Part shown: piece after piece, positions 43,043-53,331 of the stretch
How the letters are laid out: each line of letters starts with the position of its first letter
How positions within the stretch are numbered: the first letter of the stretch is position 1
Assembly: GCF_000820145.1 (NCBI RefSeq)
Contig: NZ_CDBW01000033.1
Span: forward strand, 1-64,000
Direction: 5' to 3'
DNA from: Aeromonas sobria
GTDB lineage: Bacteria; Pseudomonadota; Gammaproteobacteria; Enterobacterales; Aeromonadaceae
Length of the DNA: 64,000 nt
Notes under the pieces: model-generated
Databases searched by the model: none
Seen by the model: only the letters and a program-made list of their open reading frames with translations
Told to the model about the DNA's origin: nothing
Position numbers and translations under genes: made by a program

Positions 43043-43879
43043 TCACGCCTGCGGTTTTTGCATGTGCATCACCATCTGCGGGAAGGGGATCTCGACGCCC
43101 TCGGCATCAAAGGCCAGTTTCACCTTCTCGTGGAAGTCGAACCAGACACCCCAGTAATCAGCGGTTTTCACCCAGGGGCGTACCACGATATTGACCGAGG
43201 AGTCTGCCAGTGCGGCGACGGCGATGGTGGCAGCCGGATCTTTCAGGATGCGCGGCTCTTCGTTCACCAGCCGCTCGAGGATCTGCTTGGCCTTGCGCAG
43301 GTCTGAGCCGTAGCCAATGCCGAAGGTCATATCTACGCGGCGGGTATCCATCCGTGAGTAGTTGACGATGGTGCCGTTGAGGATGGCGGAGTTGGGCACT
43401 ACCACCATCTTGTTGTCAGCGGAGGTGAGGGTAGTGGTAAAGAGCTGCACGGACTGCACCACACCCGCAGTGCCCGCCACTTCGATAAACTCACCCGCCT
43501 TGATGGGGCGGAAGATGATCAGCAGGAAGCCAGCGGCGAAGTTGGAGAGCGAGCCCTGCAGCGCCAGACCGATGGCCAGACCGGCGGCACCGATAATGGC
43601 GACGAAGGAGGCGGTCTGCACGCCAACACGGCCCAGCGCGGCGATCACCACGAACACCAGGATGGCGTACTTGAGGATGCTGCCGACGAAGTGAGTGATG
43701 GTGATGTCGAGCTTGCGGGTTTGCATCACCTTGACCACGCCGCCGCTGAGCAGGTTGGCGGCGATATAGCCGACCAGCAGGGTCAACAGGGCGGCGGCGA
43801 TATTGACGCCGTATTCGATCAGCAGTCCCTGATTATTGACCAGCCAGGTCTGCGCTTCGGTAATGATTTCGGGTTCCAT
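43043..43879 (-). CDS. mscS: Small-conductance mechanosensitive channel MscS
   Basis: The 278-aa protein has the MscS layout: three N-terminal membrane helices, the third one Gly/Ala-rich (TASFVAIIGAAGLAIGLALQ, then GSLSNFAAGFLLIIFRPIKA), and the cytoplasmic beta-domain (GEFIEVAGTAGVVQSVQLFT, NKMVVVPNSAILNGTIVNYS). It opens under hypo-osmotic shock and releases solutes to protect the cell. Length is close to E. coli MscS (286). It stands alone, on the same strand as slmA upstream, with a terminator between them. Confidence 0.94.
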   Translation of the reverse strand: MEPEIITEAQTWLVNNQGLLIEYGVNIAAALLTLLVGYIAANLLSGGVVKVMQTRKLDITITHFVGSILKYAILVFVVIAALGRVGVQTASFVAIIGAAGLAIGLALQGSLSNFAAGFLLIIFRPIKAGEFIEVAGTAGVVQSVQLFTTTLTSADNKMVVVPNSAILNGTIVNYSRMDTRRVDMTFGIGYGSDLRKAKQILERLVNEEPRILKDPAATIAVAALADSSVNIVVRPWVKTADYWGVWFDFHEKVKLAFDAEGVEIPFPQMVMHMQKPQA

Positions 43880-43987
43880 AGGATGTCCTGTCAGGTTCTA
43901 AAAGGTTTATGGTGGATGAATCTAACACCGCAGCGCGACAGTCCGGGTCGCATCTGGTACTTCTTTTCTGCCATAAAAAGCTGACAC

Positions 43988-44023
43988 AAAAAAGAAGGGA
44001 GGCCAAGGCCTCCCTTCTTTTTT
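43988..44023. terminator. Bidirectional terminator between slmA and mscS
   Basis: A long dyad, AAAAAAGAAGGGAGGCC with GGCCTCCCTTCTTTTTT, has only two bases in the loop. It ends the slmA unit on the minus strand. Confidence 0.9.
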
Positions 44024-44045
44024 GCCGAATGACGCTAAAAAACCA

Positions 44046-44642
44046 TCAGCTCTGCAGCAACTGGCTGCGGATAAATTGCCACTGATCCTCGAACCCGGCG
44101 GTCGGCTTGAGCTTGAACTCGGAGCGCACAAACTGACTGATGCGGCCTTCGGTGTAGGCCAGCAGCAGATTGGCCAGCATGGTCTCGTCGAGCTGGAAGC
44201 CCTGACCCTCGCGCAGCCGCTTCTCGCGCAGCACCTGTTTGAGCTGGGTCTCCAGCTTGTCGAACAGGATACTGATGCGATCCCGCAGCCGATCGTGCTC
44301 ACCCAGCAGGGCGTCGCCGTTGAGGATACGGGTGATGCCGGGATTGCGCTCGGCAAACACCAGCAGCAGCTGAAGGATGTGGTGGCAGCGCGCCATGGTG
44401 TCCTTCTCTTCCGCCATGATCAGATTGACCCGTGACAGCAGGGAATCCTCGATAAAGTCGATCAGCCCCTCGAACATCCGCGCCTTGCTGGGAAAATGCC
44501 GATAGAGGGCTGCTTCAGATACGCCGACCTCGGCCGCCAGACGGGCCGTGGTGATGCGCTGCCCCGGACTGGTTTCCAGCATATGGGCGAGCGCTTGCAG
44601 GATCTGATCGCGCCGACTCTGTTTCTGATTACTGCTTGCCAT
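44046..44642 (-). CDS. slmA: Nucleoid occlusion factor SlmA
   Basis: The 198-aa TetR-family protein starts [20 protein letters not shown] and has the helix-turn-helix [20 protein letters not shown], then [20 protein letters not shown]. It is followed by the usual SlmA C-terminal domain. SlmA binds specific chromosomal sites and blocks FtsZ assembly over the nucleoid. It lies downstream of dut and coaBC in the same direction, the conserved order in gammaproteobacteria, which strengthens the call. Confidence 0.95.
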   Translation of the reverse strand: MASSNQKQSRRDQILQALAHMLETSPGQRITTARLAAEVGVSEAALYRHFPSKARMFEGLIDFIEDSLLSRVNLIMAEEKDTMARCHHILQLLLVFAERNPGITRILNGDALLGEHDRLRDRISILFDKLETQLKQVLREKRLREGQGFQLDETMLANLLLAYTEGRISQFVRSEFKLKPTAGFEDQWQFIRSQLLQS

Positions 44643-44710
44643 GGATTCCCCTAAAAAAACAATGGCTTGGTTCTATTATTAGACACCGCCCAAAGGGGTG
44701 GTGTGGTCTG

Positions 44711-45169
44711 TTATTGACGACCAGAAGAACCAAAACCGCCTTCACCCCGTTCGCTCTGATTGAACTCATCGACCAGTTGGAAGCTGGCCTGAACCACCGG
44801 CATTATCACCAGCTGGGCGATGCGCTCGCCGGGCTGCATGGTGAACTCATCTTTGCCACGGTTCCAGACCGAGACCATCAGCTGACCCTGGTAGTCGGAA
44901 TCGACCAGACCCACCAGGTTGCCCAGCACGATGCCGTGCTTATGGCCGAGGCCGGAGCGGGGCAGGATGGTGGCACACAGAGCCGGATCCTGAATATGAA
45001 TGGCCAGACCGGTCGGCACCAGGGTGGTATCACCGGGGGCCAGGGTCAGCGGCGCATCCAGCAGGGCGCGCAGGTCCATACCGGCAGAGCCCGGTGTGGC
45101 GTAGGCGGGCAGCGGGTACTCGGTACCGATACGGGCATCCAGAATCTTCAGTTCAATTTGTGTTGTCAT
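44711..45169 (-). CDS. dut: dUTP pyrophosphatase
   Basis: The 152-aa trimeric dUTPase has the motifs PGSAGMDL (I), [15 protein letters not shown] (II), [17 protein letters not shown] (III), PGERIAQLV (IV) and [11 protein letters not shown] (V). It hydrolyses dUTP to dUMP, keeping uracil out of DNA and feeding thymidylate synthesis. The start at 45169 ([10 protein letters not shown]) gives the family length. It lies between coaBC and slmA in one probable operon. Confidence 0.97.
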   Translation of the reverse strand: MTTQIELKILDARIGTEYPLPAYATPGSAGMDLRALLDAPLTLAPGDTTLVPTGLAIHIQDPALCATILPRSGLGHKHGIVLGNLVGLVDSDYQGQLMVSVWNRGKDEFTMQPGERIAQLVIMPVVQASFQLVDEFNQSERGEGGFGSSGRQ

Positions 45170-45255
45170 GAATCGCTTGTTCAGTTGGATCTTGTGTCGG
45201 CGCCCCTCTTGGCACGGCAAGGGGGGGCGTCATGAGTCTTGCGTTATCGGGACGC

Positions 45256-46458
45256 TCAGCGCCGGTAGTGGCGCGCAATCAGGGCGATCAGGTGACGGGC
45301 CAGCGTCAGCTTGTCGGCCAGCGGCAGCGGGGCCTGGCCCCCTTGCCAGAACACGGTCAGGGCGTTGTCATCGGCGTTGAAGCCTTGCCCCTCGCGGGAC
45401 ACATCGTTGGCGGCGATCATGTCCAGCCGCTTACGCTGCAACTTGTCGAGGGCGTATTGTTCCACATCCACGGTTTCGGCGGCAAATCCGACGGTGAAGG
45501 GTTTGTCTGCAAGGGCACCAACGGCCGCGATGATGTCGGGATTCTTCACCAGCTTCACCACCATCTGGTCGTTATCGCCGGTCTTCTTGATCTTCTGGCT
45601 GGCCACCTGCTCGGGGCGATAGTCGGCCACCGCGGCGCAGCCGATGAAGAGGTCACACTCGCCGACCCGGCTCATCACCGCCTGATGCATCTGCTCGGCG
45701 CTCTCCACATTGACACGGGTAACGCCTGCAGGCGTAGCCAGCGTCACCGGCCCGCTCACCAGGGTGACTTCTGCGCCCGCCTCACGGGCGGCACGGGCGA
45801 TGGCATAGCCCATCTTGCCGGAGCTGTGGTTGCTGATGTAGCGTACCGGATCCAGTGCCTCGCGGGTCGGCCCAGCGGTCAACAGCAGCTTGACGCCCGC
45901 CAGCAACGGCTCGGCGGCCAGCTGCTGACAGCAGCGATCCACCAGATCGAGGGGATCCAGCATCCGGCCGGGGCCCACGTCGCCACAGGCCTGGCTGCCG
46001 GCATCCGGCCCCCACAGTAGAATGCCGCGGCTGGCCAGGGTCTTGAGGTTGGCCTGGGTTGCAGCGTTGAGATACATCTGCTGGTTCATGGCGGGCGCCA
46101 GCGCGATGGGGGCCGGGGTCGCCAGACAGAGGGTGGTCAGCAGTTCGTCGGCCATGCCGGCGGCCATCCGTGCCATCAGGTTGGCGCTGGCGGGGGCGAT
46201 CAGTATCAGATCGGCCCATTTGGCCAGCTCGATATGACCCATGCCTGCTTCGGCAGAGGGATCCAGCAGGCTGTAGGCCACCGGATGACCGGAGACCGCC
46301 TGCAGGGTCAGCGGGGTGATGAACTCTTTGGCGGAACGGGTCATCACCACCCGAACTTCGGCCCCCTGATCTTTCAGGCGACGTACCAGCTCGGCACTCT
46401 TGTAGGCGGCGATCCCGCCACTGACACCCAACAGGATGCGTTTATCGGCCAATCTCAT
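45256..46458 (-). CDS. coaBC: CoaBC, bifunctional phosphopantothenoylcysteine synthetase/decarboxylase
   Basis: The 400-aa protein has the flavoprotein decarboxylase half ([20 protein letters not shown], then [20 protein letters not shown] and [13 protein letters not shown], with the active Cys) and the synthetase half ([40 protein letters not shown]). It carries out two successive steps of coenzyme A synthesis. The ATG at 46458 fits the family start. It is divergent from radC and upstream of dut. Confidence 0.96.
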   Translation of the reverse strand: MRLADKRILLGVSGGIAAYKSAELVRRLKDQGAEVRVVMTRSAKEFITPLTLQAVSGHPVAYSLLDPSAEAGMGHIELAKWADLILIAPASANLMARMAAGMADELLTTLCLATPAPIALAPAMNQQMYLNAATQANLKTLASRGILLWGPDAGSQACGDVGPGRMLDPLDLVDRCCQQLAAEPLLAGVKLLLTAGPTREALDPVRYISNHSSGKMGYAIARAAREAGAEVTLVSGPVTLATPAGVTRVNVESAEQMHQAVMSRVGECDLFIGCAAVADYRPEQVASQKIKKTGDNDQMVVKLVKNPDIIAAVGALADKPFTVGFAAETVDVEQYALDKLQRKRLDMIAANDVSREGQGFNADDNALTVFWQGGQAPLPLADKLTLARHLIALIARHYRR

Positions 46459-46605
46459 CTGCTGTTTCTCTATCCGGCTCACTTTGACTGGTCGGCTAAG
46501 ATACCACAGGCAATGGATGACGACAGGGGTTGGCATCAAGGGGTGTGGTCGGGTGCGCGCAATTTTTTGCTATGTTTTCTCTCAACAGGGATGAGGGAGA
46601 GACAA

Positions 46606-47280
46606 ATGAGCATTAAGGAGTGGCCAGAGGATGAGCGACCCAGAGAGAAGCTGCTGCGTCAGGGGCCCGCTGCGCTCTCCGATGCCGAGCTGCTCGCGAT
46701 CTTTTTGCGTACCGGTGTCAATGGCCTGAGTGCGGTGGACCTCTCGCGCAACCTGTTGAATCAATTCGGCTCTTTGCGCAGCTTGCTGGGGGCGGATCAG
46801 CAGGCATTCTGCGAGGCACACGGCTTGGGCCCTGCCAAATATGCCCAGTTGCAGGCGGTGCTGGAGATGGCCAGACGCCATCTGGCCGAACAGCTGCAAC
46901 GGGGTGATGCGCTCAGCTCACCCCAGCTAACCCGGGATTATCTGCAGGCTCAGTTGCGAGATCGGCCGCGAGAGGTATTTGCGCTGTTATTGCTCGATAA
47001 CCAGCACAGAGTCATTCAATTTGTTGAGCTTTTTTACGGCACAATCGATTCGGCCAGCGTCTGGCCCAGAGAAATCGTGCAGATCGCGCTCAAACATAAT
47101 GCAGCTGCGGTGATTCTGGCGCATAATCACCCGTCCGGCGTCGCCGAGCCCAGCAGGGCCGACCGCCAGATCACGGATCGGATCACGGCCGCCTTGGCCC
47201 TGATCGATATTAGAGTGCTGGATCACTTGGTGATCGGTGATGGCATCACGGTTTCGTTTGCCGAGCGCGGTTGGTTATGA
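46606..47280 (+). CDS. radC: RadC family protein (chromosomal)
   Basis: The 224-aa protein has N-terminal helix-hairpin-helix-like sequence ([20 protein letters not shown], then [20 protein letters not shown]) and a C-terminal JAB domain with [17 protein letters not shown]. Function is uncertain despite the name. The start at 46606 has GGGAGAG upstream. It stands upstream of rpmB and opposite coaBC, the conserved order. Note the shorter island paralogue at 4910-5407. Confidence 0.93.
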   Translation: MSIKEWPEDERPREKLLRQGPAALSDAELLAIFLRTGVNGLSAVDLSRNLLNQFGSLRSLLGADQQAFCEAHGLGPAKYAQLQAVLEMARRHLAEQLQRGDALSSPQLTRDYLQAQLRDRPREVFALLLLDNQHRVIQFVELFYGTIDSASVWPREIVQIALKHNAAAVILAHNHPSGVAEPSRADRQITDRITAALALIDIRVLDHLVIGDGITVSFAERGWL

Positions 47281-47417
47281 CTGTGCTCCGGCTCCGTATT
47301 AGTTGATCTTTGATCATGGATGCTGTATAAAATGCCGCCTTCTGTTTGCCCCGCAATCGAAGGCCAGCGGGGCAGACATTTGCTCGAGCAATTGAAGTAA
47401 GATTTGGAGAGACGGAC

Positions 47418-47654
47418 ATGTCTAGAGTATGTCAAGTAACCGGCAAGCGTCCGGCCGTTGGTAACAACCGTTCGCACGCAAACAACGCTACCAAGCGTCG
47501 TTTCCTGCCGAACCTGCACACTCACCGTTTTTGGGTTGAGGGTGAAAAACGCTTCGTAAGCCTGCGCGTATCCGCAAAAGGCATGCGTATTATCGACAAG
47601 CGTGGCGTTGAAGTGGTTCTGGCTGAACTGCGCGCCAGCGGTGTTAAGGTATAA
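47418..47654 (+). CDS. rpmB: 50S ribosomal protein L28
   Basis: This 78-aa protein is L28: [20 protein letters not shown], then [20 protein letters not shown] and [20 protein letters not shown]. The ATG at 47418 follows GGAGAGACGGAC. It forms an operon with rpmG 11 bases downstream. Confidence 0.98.
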   Translation: MSRVCQVTGKRPAVGNNRSHANNATKRRFLPNLHTHRFWVEGEKRFVSLRVSAKGMRIIDKRGVEVVLAELRASGVKV

Positions 47655-47665
47655 GGAATTAGATC

Positions 47666-47833
47666 ATGGCTAAAGGTATTCGCGATAAGATTCGTCTGAA
47701 CTCCAGCGCCGGTACTGGTCACTTCTATACCACTACCAAGAACAAGCGCACCATGCCCGAAAAAATGGAGATCAAAAAGTTTGATCCCGTTATTCGTCAG
47801 CATGTGATCTACAAGGAAGGCAAAATCAAGTAA
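47666..47833 (+). CDS. rpmG: 50S ribosomal protein L33
   Basis: This 55-aa protein, [20 protein letters not shown], then [20 protein letters not shown] and [11 protein letters not shown], is L33. It lacks the CxxC zinc pair, which is the zinc-independent form usual in enteric-type bacteria. It starts 11 bases after rpmB. Confidence 0.98.
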   Translation: MAKGIRDKIRLNSSAGTGHFYTTTKNKRTMPEKMEIKKFDPVIRQHVIYKEGKIK

Positions 47834-47853
47834 TTACTTGATGCTGCATTCCC

Positions 47854-47884
47854 AAAAACCCGGCTTCGTGCCGGGTTTTTTTAT
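47854..47884 (+). terminator. rpmBG terminator
   Basis: AAAAACCCGGC and GCCGGGTTTTT form an 11-base stem with a TTCGT loop and a long T-run, 20 bases after rpmG. Confidence 0.92.
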
Positions 47885-47926
47885 GGGCGGAATTCAGTAC
47901 ACTGCCGGAGCGAAAGGAGGATTGTC

Positions 47927-48382
47927 ATGTTCAAATTGAGCCGCAAAGGCTGGAATAACGTGATCATCGTGGTGGTGCTGATCGTGATCACCCTGTTGCA
48001 CCGGATGGAGAGTGCCCAGCAGGAGAACAGCGCCAAGCGGGCGCGCCCCTTGCTGCCAGATGCGGCCGTGGTGCTCACCTGGCAGGGGCCGAGCTGGCAG
48101 ATTGAACGGATCGGCCAGGGCTGGCGCAGTGGGGCGGAGCTGGGGCTCAACAGTGAGCAGCTGGCTGCCCGTCTGGCCCGTTGGCAGAGCTGGTTACTGC
48201 CCCCCGGCGAGGCGGTGCGTGGTACGCCGGTGACCATCAAGGTATGGCTGGCCGGCCAGAACGATCCGGTCGAGATTGGCCTCTATCAGAACAGCGGTCA
48301 ATATGGCGCCCAACTGCCATCCGGTCTCTGGCTCTCCCTCACTGCCGAGCAGTATCGCGATCTGTTGCGTCCTGCTCCCTGA
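47927..48382 (+). CDS. Hypothetical membrane-anchored protein (151 aa)
   Basis: The 151-aa protein starts MFKLSRKGWNNVIIVVVLIV, with one N-terminal membrane helix, then a soluble domain rich in Trp and Gly (VVLTWQGPSWQIERIGQGWR and RWQSWLLPPGEAVRGTPVTI). The family is not recognised, but a gene like it often sits between rpmG and mutM in Aeromonas-type genomes by my recollection. It ends 24 bases before mutM, so co-transcription is likely. Confidence 0.7.
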   Translation: MFKLSRKGWNNVIIVVVLIVITLLHRMESAQQENSAKRARPLLPDAAVVLTWQGPSWQIERIGQGWRSGAELGLNSEQLAARLARWQSWLLPPGEAVRGTPVTIKVWLAGQNDPVEIGLYQNSGQYGAQLPSGLWLSLTAEQYRDLLRPAP

Positions 48383-48406
48383 GTTCCTTTTCCTTGCGAG
48401 GTTCCA

Positions 48407-49219
48407 ATGCCTGAATTGCCAGAAGTTGAAGTCAGCCGTCAGGGGATCTCCCCCTGGCTTACCGGCATCAAGGTCACCAGGGTGGTGGTGCGGGATGGCC
48501 GCCTGCGTTGGCCGATCCCCGGTGAAATTCAGGAGCTGGTGGACCTCACTATCCATCGGGTGCGTCGCCGTGCCAAATACCTGCTGCTGGAGACCGATTT
48601 CGGCACCGCCATCCTTCATCTGGGGATGTCTGGCAGCCTGCGGGTGCTGGATATCGGCACCCCGGCCGAGAAGCACGACCACGTGGATATCGAGCTGGAG
48701 AATGGCAAGCTGCTGCGGCTCAACGATCCGCGCCGCTTCGGCGCCCTGCTCTGGACCCGTGAACCGGCCGAAGCCCACGCGCTGCTGGCCAAGCTGGGGC
48801 CCGAGCCGCTCACCGACGCTTTCAATGCCGATTACCTGCGCGAGCGTGCCAAGGGGCGCAGCACCGCCATCAAGCAGTTCCTGATGGACAATCAGGTGGT
48901 GGTCGGGGTGGGCAACATCTACGCCAACGAGGCACTCTATGCTGCTGGCATTCATCCCAAACGGGCGGCGGGCAATATCAGTGGCGAGCAGTTGGGAACC
49001 CTGGTGGCCGAGATCAAGCGGGTACTGGCCGAGGCCATTCGTCAGGGGGGCACCACTCTGAAGGATTTCACCAGCGCCGATGGCAAGCCGGGCTATTTCG
49101 TGCAGCAGTTGCAGGTGTATGGCCGTGGCGGTCAGCCCTGTTTCCATTGTCACACCCTGCTGACCGAGATCAGAATGGGCCAGCGCACCACGGTTTTTTG
49201 CAGTCATTGTCAGCGCTGA
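48407..49219 (+). CDS. mutM: Formamidopyrimidine-DNA glycosylase
   Basis: The 270-aa enzyme begins [20 protein letters not shown] (catalytic Pro and Glu directly after Met), has the Lys in [30 protein letters not shown], and [20 protein letters not shown], and ends with a zinc finger ([20 protein letters not shown], then CSHCQR). It removes 8-oxoguanine and cleaves the strand in base excision repair. The position after rpmBG is conserved. Confidence 0.97.
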   Translation: MPELPEVEVSRQGISPWLTGIKVTRVVVRDGRLRWPIPGEIQELVDLTIHRVRRRAKYLLLETDFGTAILHLGMSGSLRVLDIGTPAEKHDHVDIELENGKLLRLNDPRRFGALLWTREPAEAHALLAKLGPEPLTDAFNADYLRERAKGRSTAIKQFLMDNQVVVGVGNIYANEALYAAGIHPKRAAGNISGEQLGTLVAEIKRVLAEAIRQGGTTLKDFTSADGKPGYFVQQLQVYGRGGQPCFHCHTLLTEIRMGQRTTVFCSHCQR

Positions 49220-49332
49220 ACACACTTTTTGCCCCGATCCGGGGGAAGTTGTAACAGCGTATTGCCACGCTGTTGAAGATTTGCACAGCTGTCACTAATA
49301 TCCCGACCGTTCAGGCGGTTTGAGAAATAAAA

Positions 49333-50268
49333 ATGACAGTTAAATCAATAGACTGGGAACTCCTATCCCGGCAAGAGCGCTATTGCGCAAAATCCATGGC
49401 CCGCTTCCTCTACCCTGAGGGATGTGACCGAAAAACCTTCAATCGTGGCAAGTTTGTGCTGCGTAGCCTGCTCTATCGCAAGTCGCTGAGCCGGGTCTTC
49501 AGCCTGTTTCAGTGCGAGTCGCTCAAGGCGCTGCCAGCCATCTACCCCGAGCTGCTCGACAAGCCGATGCGTCCTTACCGCTTCGCTTGTGCCAGCGCCC
49601 GTCAACGGGCCGAGATGCTGGAAGCTCACTATCGGTTGCTCCTCGAGTGTTACCCGCAGCTGATCGATCCGCTCTATCTGGGCGAGGGGATTGAGCTGGG
49701 GCACTATCCCCAGAGCGATTGCCGCATCCTGCTGCGCCATGACGGCACCTTCCGCCGCGAGGCCGAGCTGGCGCTCTCCATCGTCAACGGCGAGGGGCAG
49801 CGCCTCTACAGCTGCGCCTTTTCGCTGGCGGGCAGTGCGGAGCGTTTGATGCTGATGATCGGCTCCATGCAGGGGCCGGAGCCTGCGGTCGACAATGCTC
49901 AGGATCGGGTGCGCGAGCTGACCAAAGAGGGACACGGCCTGCGGCCCAAATCCCTACTGGTACAGCTGGTGCTGCAACTGGCGCAGAGCATGGGGGCGGC
50001 AGAGGTGCTGGCGGTGCGCAAGCGGGCCCACGTGTTCCAGGCCAAGCGCTACAGCAGCAAGCAGAAAGCCAACCTGCAGGCTGATTATGACGAGCTGTGG
50101 CAGGAGTTCGACGCCCGGGATGTGGACGCCAACTTCGTCGCCCTGCAAGCGCAGCCGCGCAAGCCGCTGGAGGAGATCGCCTCCAAAAAGCGGGCCATGT
50201 ACCGGCGCCGCTACGAGTGGCTCGATCTGTTGGTGCAGGGGATGACCGCGTGTTTTGCCCGCCAGTAA
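49333..50268 (+). CDS. VirK/YbjX (DUF535) family protein
   Basis: The 311-aa protein matches the VirK/YbjX family: CDRKTFNRGKFVLRSLLYRK, RAEMLEAHYRLLLECYPQLI, EGQRLYSCAFSLAGSAERLM, IGSMQGPEPAVDNAQDRVRE and RPKSLLVQLVLQLAQSMGAA, then RRYEWLDLLVQGMTACF. Members in Salmonella and Shigella are PhoP-linked or virulence-related proteins of unknown mechanism; no signal peptide is visible. The terminator at 50308 follows. Confidence 0.85.
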   Translation: MTVKSIDWELLSRQERYCAKSMARFLYPEGCDRKTFNRGKFVLRSLLYRKSLSRVFSLFQCESLKALPAIYPELLDKPMRPYRFACASARQRAEMLEAHYRLLLECYPQLIDPLYLGEGIELGHYPQSDCRILLRHDGTFRREAELALSIVNGEGQRLYSCAFSLAGSAERLMLMIGSMQGPEPAVDNAQDRVRELTKEGHGLRPKSLLVQLVLQLAQSMGAAEVLAVRKRAHVFQAKRYSSKQKANLQADYDELWQEFDARDVDANFVALQAQPRKPLEEIASKKRAMYRRRYEWLDLLVQGMTACFARQ

Positions 50269-50307
50269 CCGGCAAGCAGGCTGACCTCTCCATAACGAGA
50301 CAGATAC

Positions 50308-50340
50308 AACAAGGGCTACCCACGGGTAGCCCTTGTTCGT
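50308..50340. terminator. Terminator between the VirK-like gene and coaD (convergent)
   Basis: ACAAGGGCTACC and GGTAGCCCTTGT form a perfect 12-base stem with a CACG loop, so it serves both convergent genes. Confidence 0.82.
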
Positions 50341-50361
50341 TGTTGCCAGCCGGGGAGAGTT

Positions 50362-50898
<537 letters not shown>

Positions 50899-51076
50899 TT
50901 ATCGCGACAGCCGCCGCCTCAGAATTTATTCATTGCGCGGTGTCTGAGGTACATTTTGGCGGTTTTAATCCATGTCAGCAGGTCTCTTCGCTTGAGAATA
51001 GCCCTGCATCAGGCAAGAATACGCCCATCGCGCATCAAGCCTCCTTGCAGTGGTGACAGGGAGCAAAGGGATTTTT

Positions 51077-52114
51077 ATGAAACGTATTCTGGTCGTTCGC
51101 AATGACAAGATTGGTGACTTCATGCTGGCATGGCCGAGCTTCGCCATGCTCAAAGGATCCATGGCGTGTCATGTGACGGCGCTGGTTCCAGCCTACACGG
51201 CGCCGCTGGCCCGGCTCTGCCCCTGGATTGACGAGGTGATCATCGATCCGGGCGTCGGTGCCGACAAGGAGCAACAGCGCGCGCTGCTCGCGCGGATCAA
51301 GGCGGCGGCGTTCGATGCGTCCATCTGCCTCTTCTCCAACTCCCGCAACGCCATGCTGGTATGGAAGGCACACATCCCCTACCGGCTGGCCCCGGCGACC
51401 AAGCTGGCGCAGGTGCTCTACAACCAGCGACTGGTGCAGCGCCGTTCCCGCTCCCAGAAGCCGGAGTCCGAGTACAACCTGGAGTTAATCCGCCGTTTCC
51501 TGGCCGATCAGCAGGTAGCCGTAGTGGAGCCCCAGACGCCTTTTCTGCAGTTCGACCCCGCAACCCTGTTGCAGGTGCGGGAACAGTTGGCGCTCAGGCT
51601 CAAGCTCGATGCCAGCCGCCCCTGGCTGATGGTGCACGCCGGCAGCGGCGGCTCGGCCAACAACCTCTCCATCGAGCAGTATGCCCGCATCATCATCAAG
51701 CTCAATCAGGCCTGCCCCGAGCTGCAGTGCGTGCTGACCGCAGGTCCGGGCGAGGAGAAGATGGCCGAACAGCTGGCGGCCGAGCTGTTGGCCCACGGCG
51801 GCAACGGCTGGATCTACCGCTCCAGCGATGGTCTGCCGATGTTCTGTCAGGTGCTCGCCAACGCGGCGTTGTTCGTGGCGGGCAGTACCGGGCCGCTCCA
51901 CATCGCCGGCGCGCTGGATGTGCCGACCATAGGCTTCTTCCCGATGCGCCGCTCTGCTACCCCGCTGCGCTGGAAGCCCCTCAACAGCGAAGGTCGTCAC
52001 CTTGCCTTCAGCCCGCCAGAGGATAGCGACCACCCGGAGGATATGAGCCAGCTCGATCCCAAGGCCATGGTGCCGGAGATGGCCCGCTGGGCGGCGCCCT
52101 TCTGGCAGAAGTAA
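51077..52114 (+). CDS. Glycosyltransferase family 9 (heptosyltransferase-like)
   Basis: The 345-aa protein is a GT9 family member: MKRILVVRNDKIGDFMLAWP (the N-terminal GD), SNSRNAMLVWKAHIPYRLAP, HAGSGGSANNLSIEQYARII and FVAGSTGPLHIAGALDVPTI. It resembles heptosyltransferases that extend the LPS inner core, but which one is not clear. It lies in an LPS-core neighbourhood with waaF and waaA. The ATG at 51077 follows AAAGGGATTTTT. 50845-51076 holds only the two divergent promoters. Confidence 0.85.
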   Translation: MKRILVVRNDKIGDFMLAWPSFAMLKGSMACHVTALVPAYTAPLARLCPWIDEVIIDPGVGADKEQQRALLARIKAAAFDASICLFSNSRNAMLVWKAHIPYRLAPATKLAQVLYNQRLVQRRSRSQKPESEYNLELIRRFLADQQVAVVEPQTPFLQFDPATLLQVREQLALRLKLDASRPWLMVHAGSGGSANNLSIEQYARIIIKLNQACPELQCVLTAGPGEEKMAEQLAAELLAHGGNGWIYRSSDGLPMFCQVLANAALFVAGSTGPLHIAGALDVPTIGFFPMRRSATPLRWKPLNSEGRHLAFSPPEDSDHPEDMSQLDPKAMVPEMARWAAPFWQK

Positions 52115-52129
52115 GGTATCCAGCAATGC

Positions 52130-52155
52130 AAACAGGGCCCCGCGGGGCCCTGTTT
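52130..52155. terminator. Terminator between the two glycosyltransferase genes
   Basis: AAACAGGGCCCC and GGGGCCCTGTTT form a perfect 12-base stem with a two-base loop, between convergent genes. Confidence 0.85.
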
Positions 52156-52165
52156 CGTATGGCCG

Positions 52166-52942
52166 TTATTCCGGCTGCTGTGGCTGCTGGCGCACCCAGA
52201 GGTCGGCGTATTTGACGAAGGTGGAGTGGGCGGAGAGGATCGCCAGCAGCAGCCCCTGCTTGCCATCGAGGAAACCGGCTTTTAGCAGGTACATCTTGAG
52301 GAAGCAGCCGACGGCGTGGAGCAGCCCCTGACTGAGGGAGCCCTTTTTGCCGCGAGCTGTGCGCTGATCGGCCCAGGCACGGGCATAACCGGCGGATTTC
52401 ACCAGATAGTGCTCCAGATCCCGATAGGTGAAGTGGAGCAGGTCGCCATGGAGATTGACGATCTTCATGTTGGCCCGCACTTCCACCTTCTCGTGTACCA
52501 GCGCTTCGTTGTAGCTGGTGAGTGCCTTGGGATAGAGGCGCAGCACCCGATCCGGATACCAGCCGCTGTGGCGGATAAAACGGCCAAACACCCAGGAGAG
52601 GCGCGGGATCGAGTAGATGGTATCGCTGGCTGGATTGGTCATCACCTTGGCGATAGCGGTTTTCAGCTCAGGGGTGAGCCGCTCGTCGGCATCCAGCCAC
52701 AACACCCAGTCGGATTGCACATGGGACTGCGCCAGTCGGCGCTGCTTGCCAAAGCCAGGCCACTTCTGGTTGACGAAGAAGCGGGCGCCAAACTCGGCGG
52801 CAATGGCCGGTGTCTCGTCCTGGCTGCCGGAGTCCAGAATGACGATCTCGTCCACCAGTCCGTCGAGGGAGGCGAGGCACTTGCGCAGGTTGTCGGCTTC
52901 ATTCTTGACGATCAGAACGGCAGCCAGAGTCGGTTTTTTCAC
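52166..52942 (-). CDS. Glycosyltransferase family 2, LPS-core (WaaE/KdtX-like)
   Basis: The 258-aa GT2 protein has the N-terminal [40 protein letters not shown] (with the nucleotide-sugar Asp), the DxD-like [20 protein letters not shown], and [20 protein letters not shown]. This matches the WaaE/KdtX group that adds a glucose to the LPS inner core. The start is the GTG at 52942 (VKKPTLAAV), because the longer frame has a low-complexity N-terminus. It is convergent with the GT9 gene and divergent from waaF. Confidence 0.85.
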   Translation of the reverse strand: MKKPTLAAVLIVKNEADNLRKCLASLDGLVDEIVILDSGSQDETPAIAAEFGARFFVNQKWPGFGKQRRLAQSHVQSDWVLWLDADERLTPELKTAIAKVMTNPASDTIYSIPRLSWVFGRFIRHSGWYPDRVLRLYPKALTSYNEALVHEKVEVRANMKIVNLHGDLLHFTYRDLEHYLVKSAGYARAWADQRTARGKKGSLSQGLLHAVGCFLKMYLLKAGFLDGKQGLLLAILSAHSTFVKYADLWVRQQPQQPE

Positions 52943-53094
52943 AAAATTGGGCTCATGGTTATTGCCCGGCTGGTGGGGCGAATGGGTATTGATGGGCCAT
53001 TCTAACGGAAAAATGGGCCAAAGAGAGAGCCGCCATTGCCCGTTTCTGCCTGCTGTTTTCCTGTCTCGCTGGCGTTTCATCTCGCTCGGCAGGA

Positions 53095-53290
53095 AGAAGG
53101 CCGTCGCTGGAAAAATGAGGCGGCGGCAGCGCCAAGCAAGGATCTTCTGTTATTTATCCGACCATTGCATGGGACGCGTAATCTCGCGGGGTGGGCAGAA
53201 GGTCACCGCTGAAAAAATGAGGCGGATGGGGGGATGAGCGAGGATCTTCTGTTATTTATCCAGTCATTCTTGGGGCATAATCTCGCCCAG
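53095..53290 (+). repeat. Tandem duplication (about 101 bp) upstream of waaF
   Basis: Two copies, about 53095-53190 and 53196-53290, share AGAAGG..C.CGCTG.AAAAATGAGGCGG at the start and GGATCTTCTGTTATTTATCC exactly (53140-53159 and 53242-53261), then diverge more, ending in TAATCTCGC. Each copy has a possible -10 (CGTAAT, CATAAT). The waaF promoter may therefore be present twice. The rest of 52943-53331 holds no gene. Confidence 0.8.
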
Positions 53291-53331
53291 TGATGATTAA
53301 CAGTCGGGCCTGTCCCGAGAGAAGACGCGTG

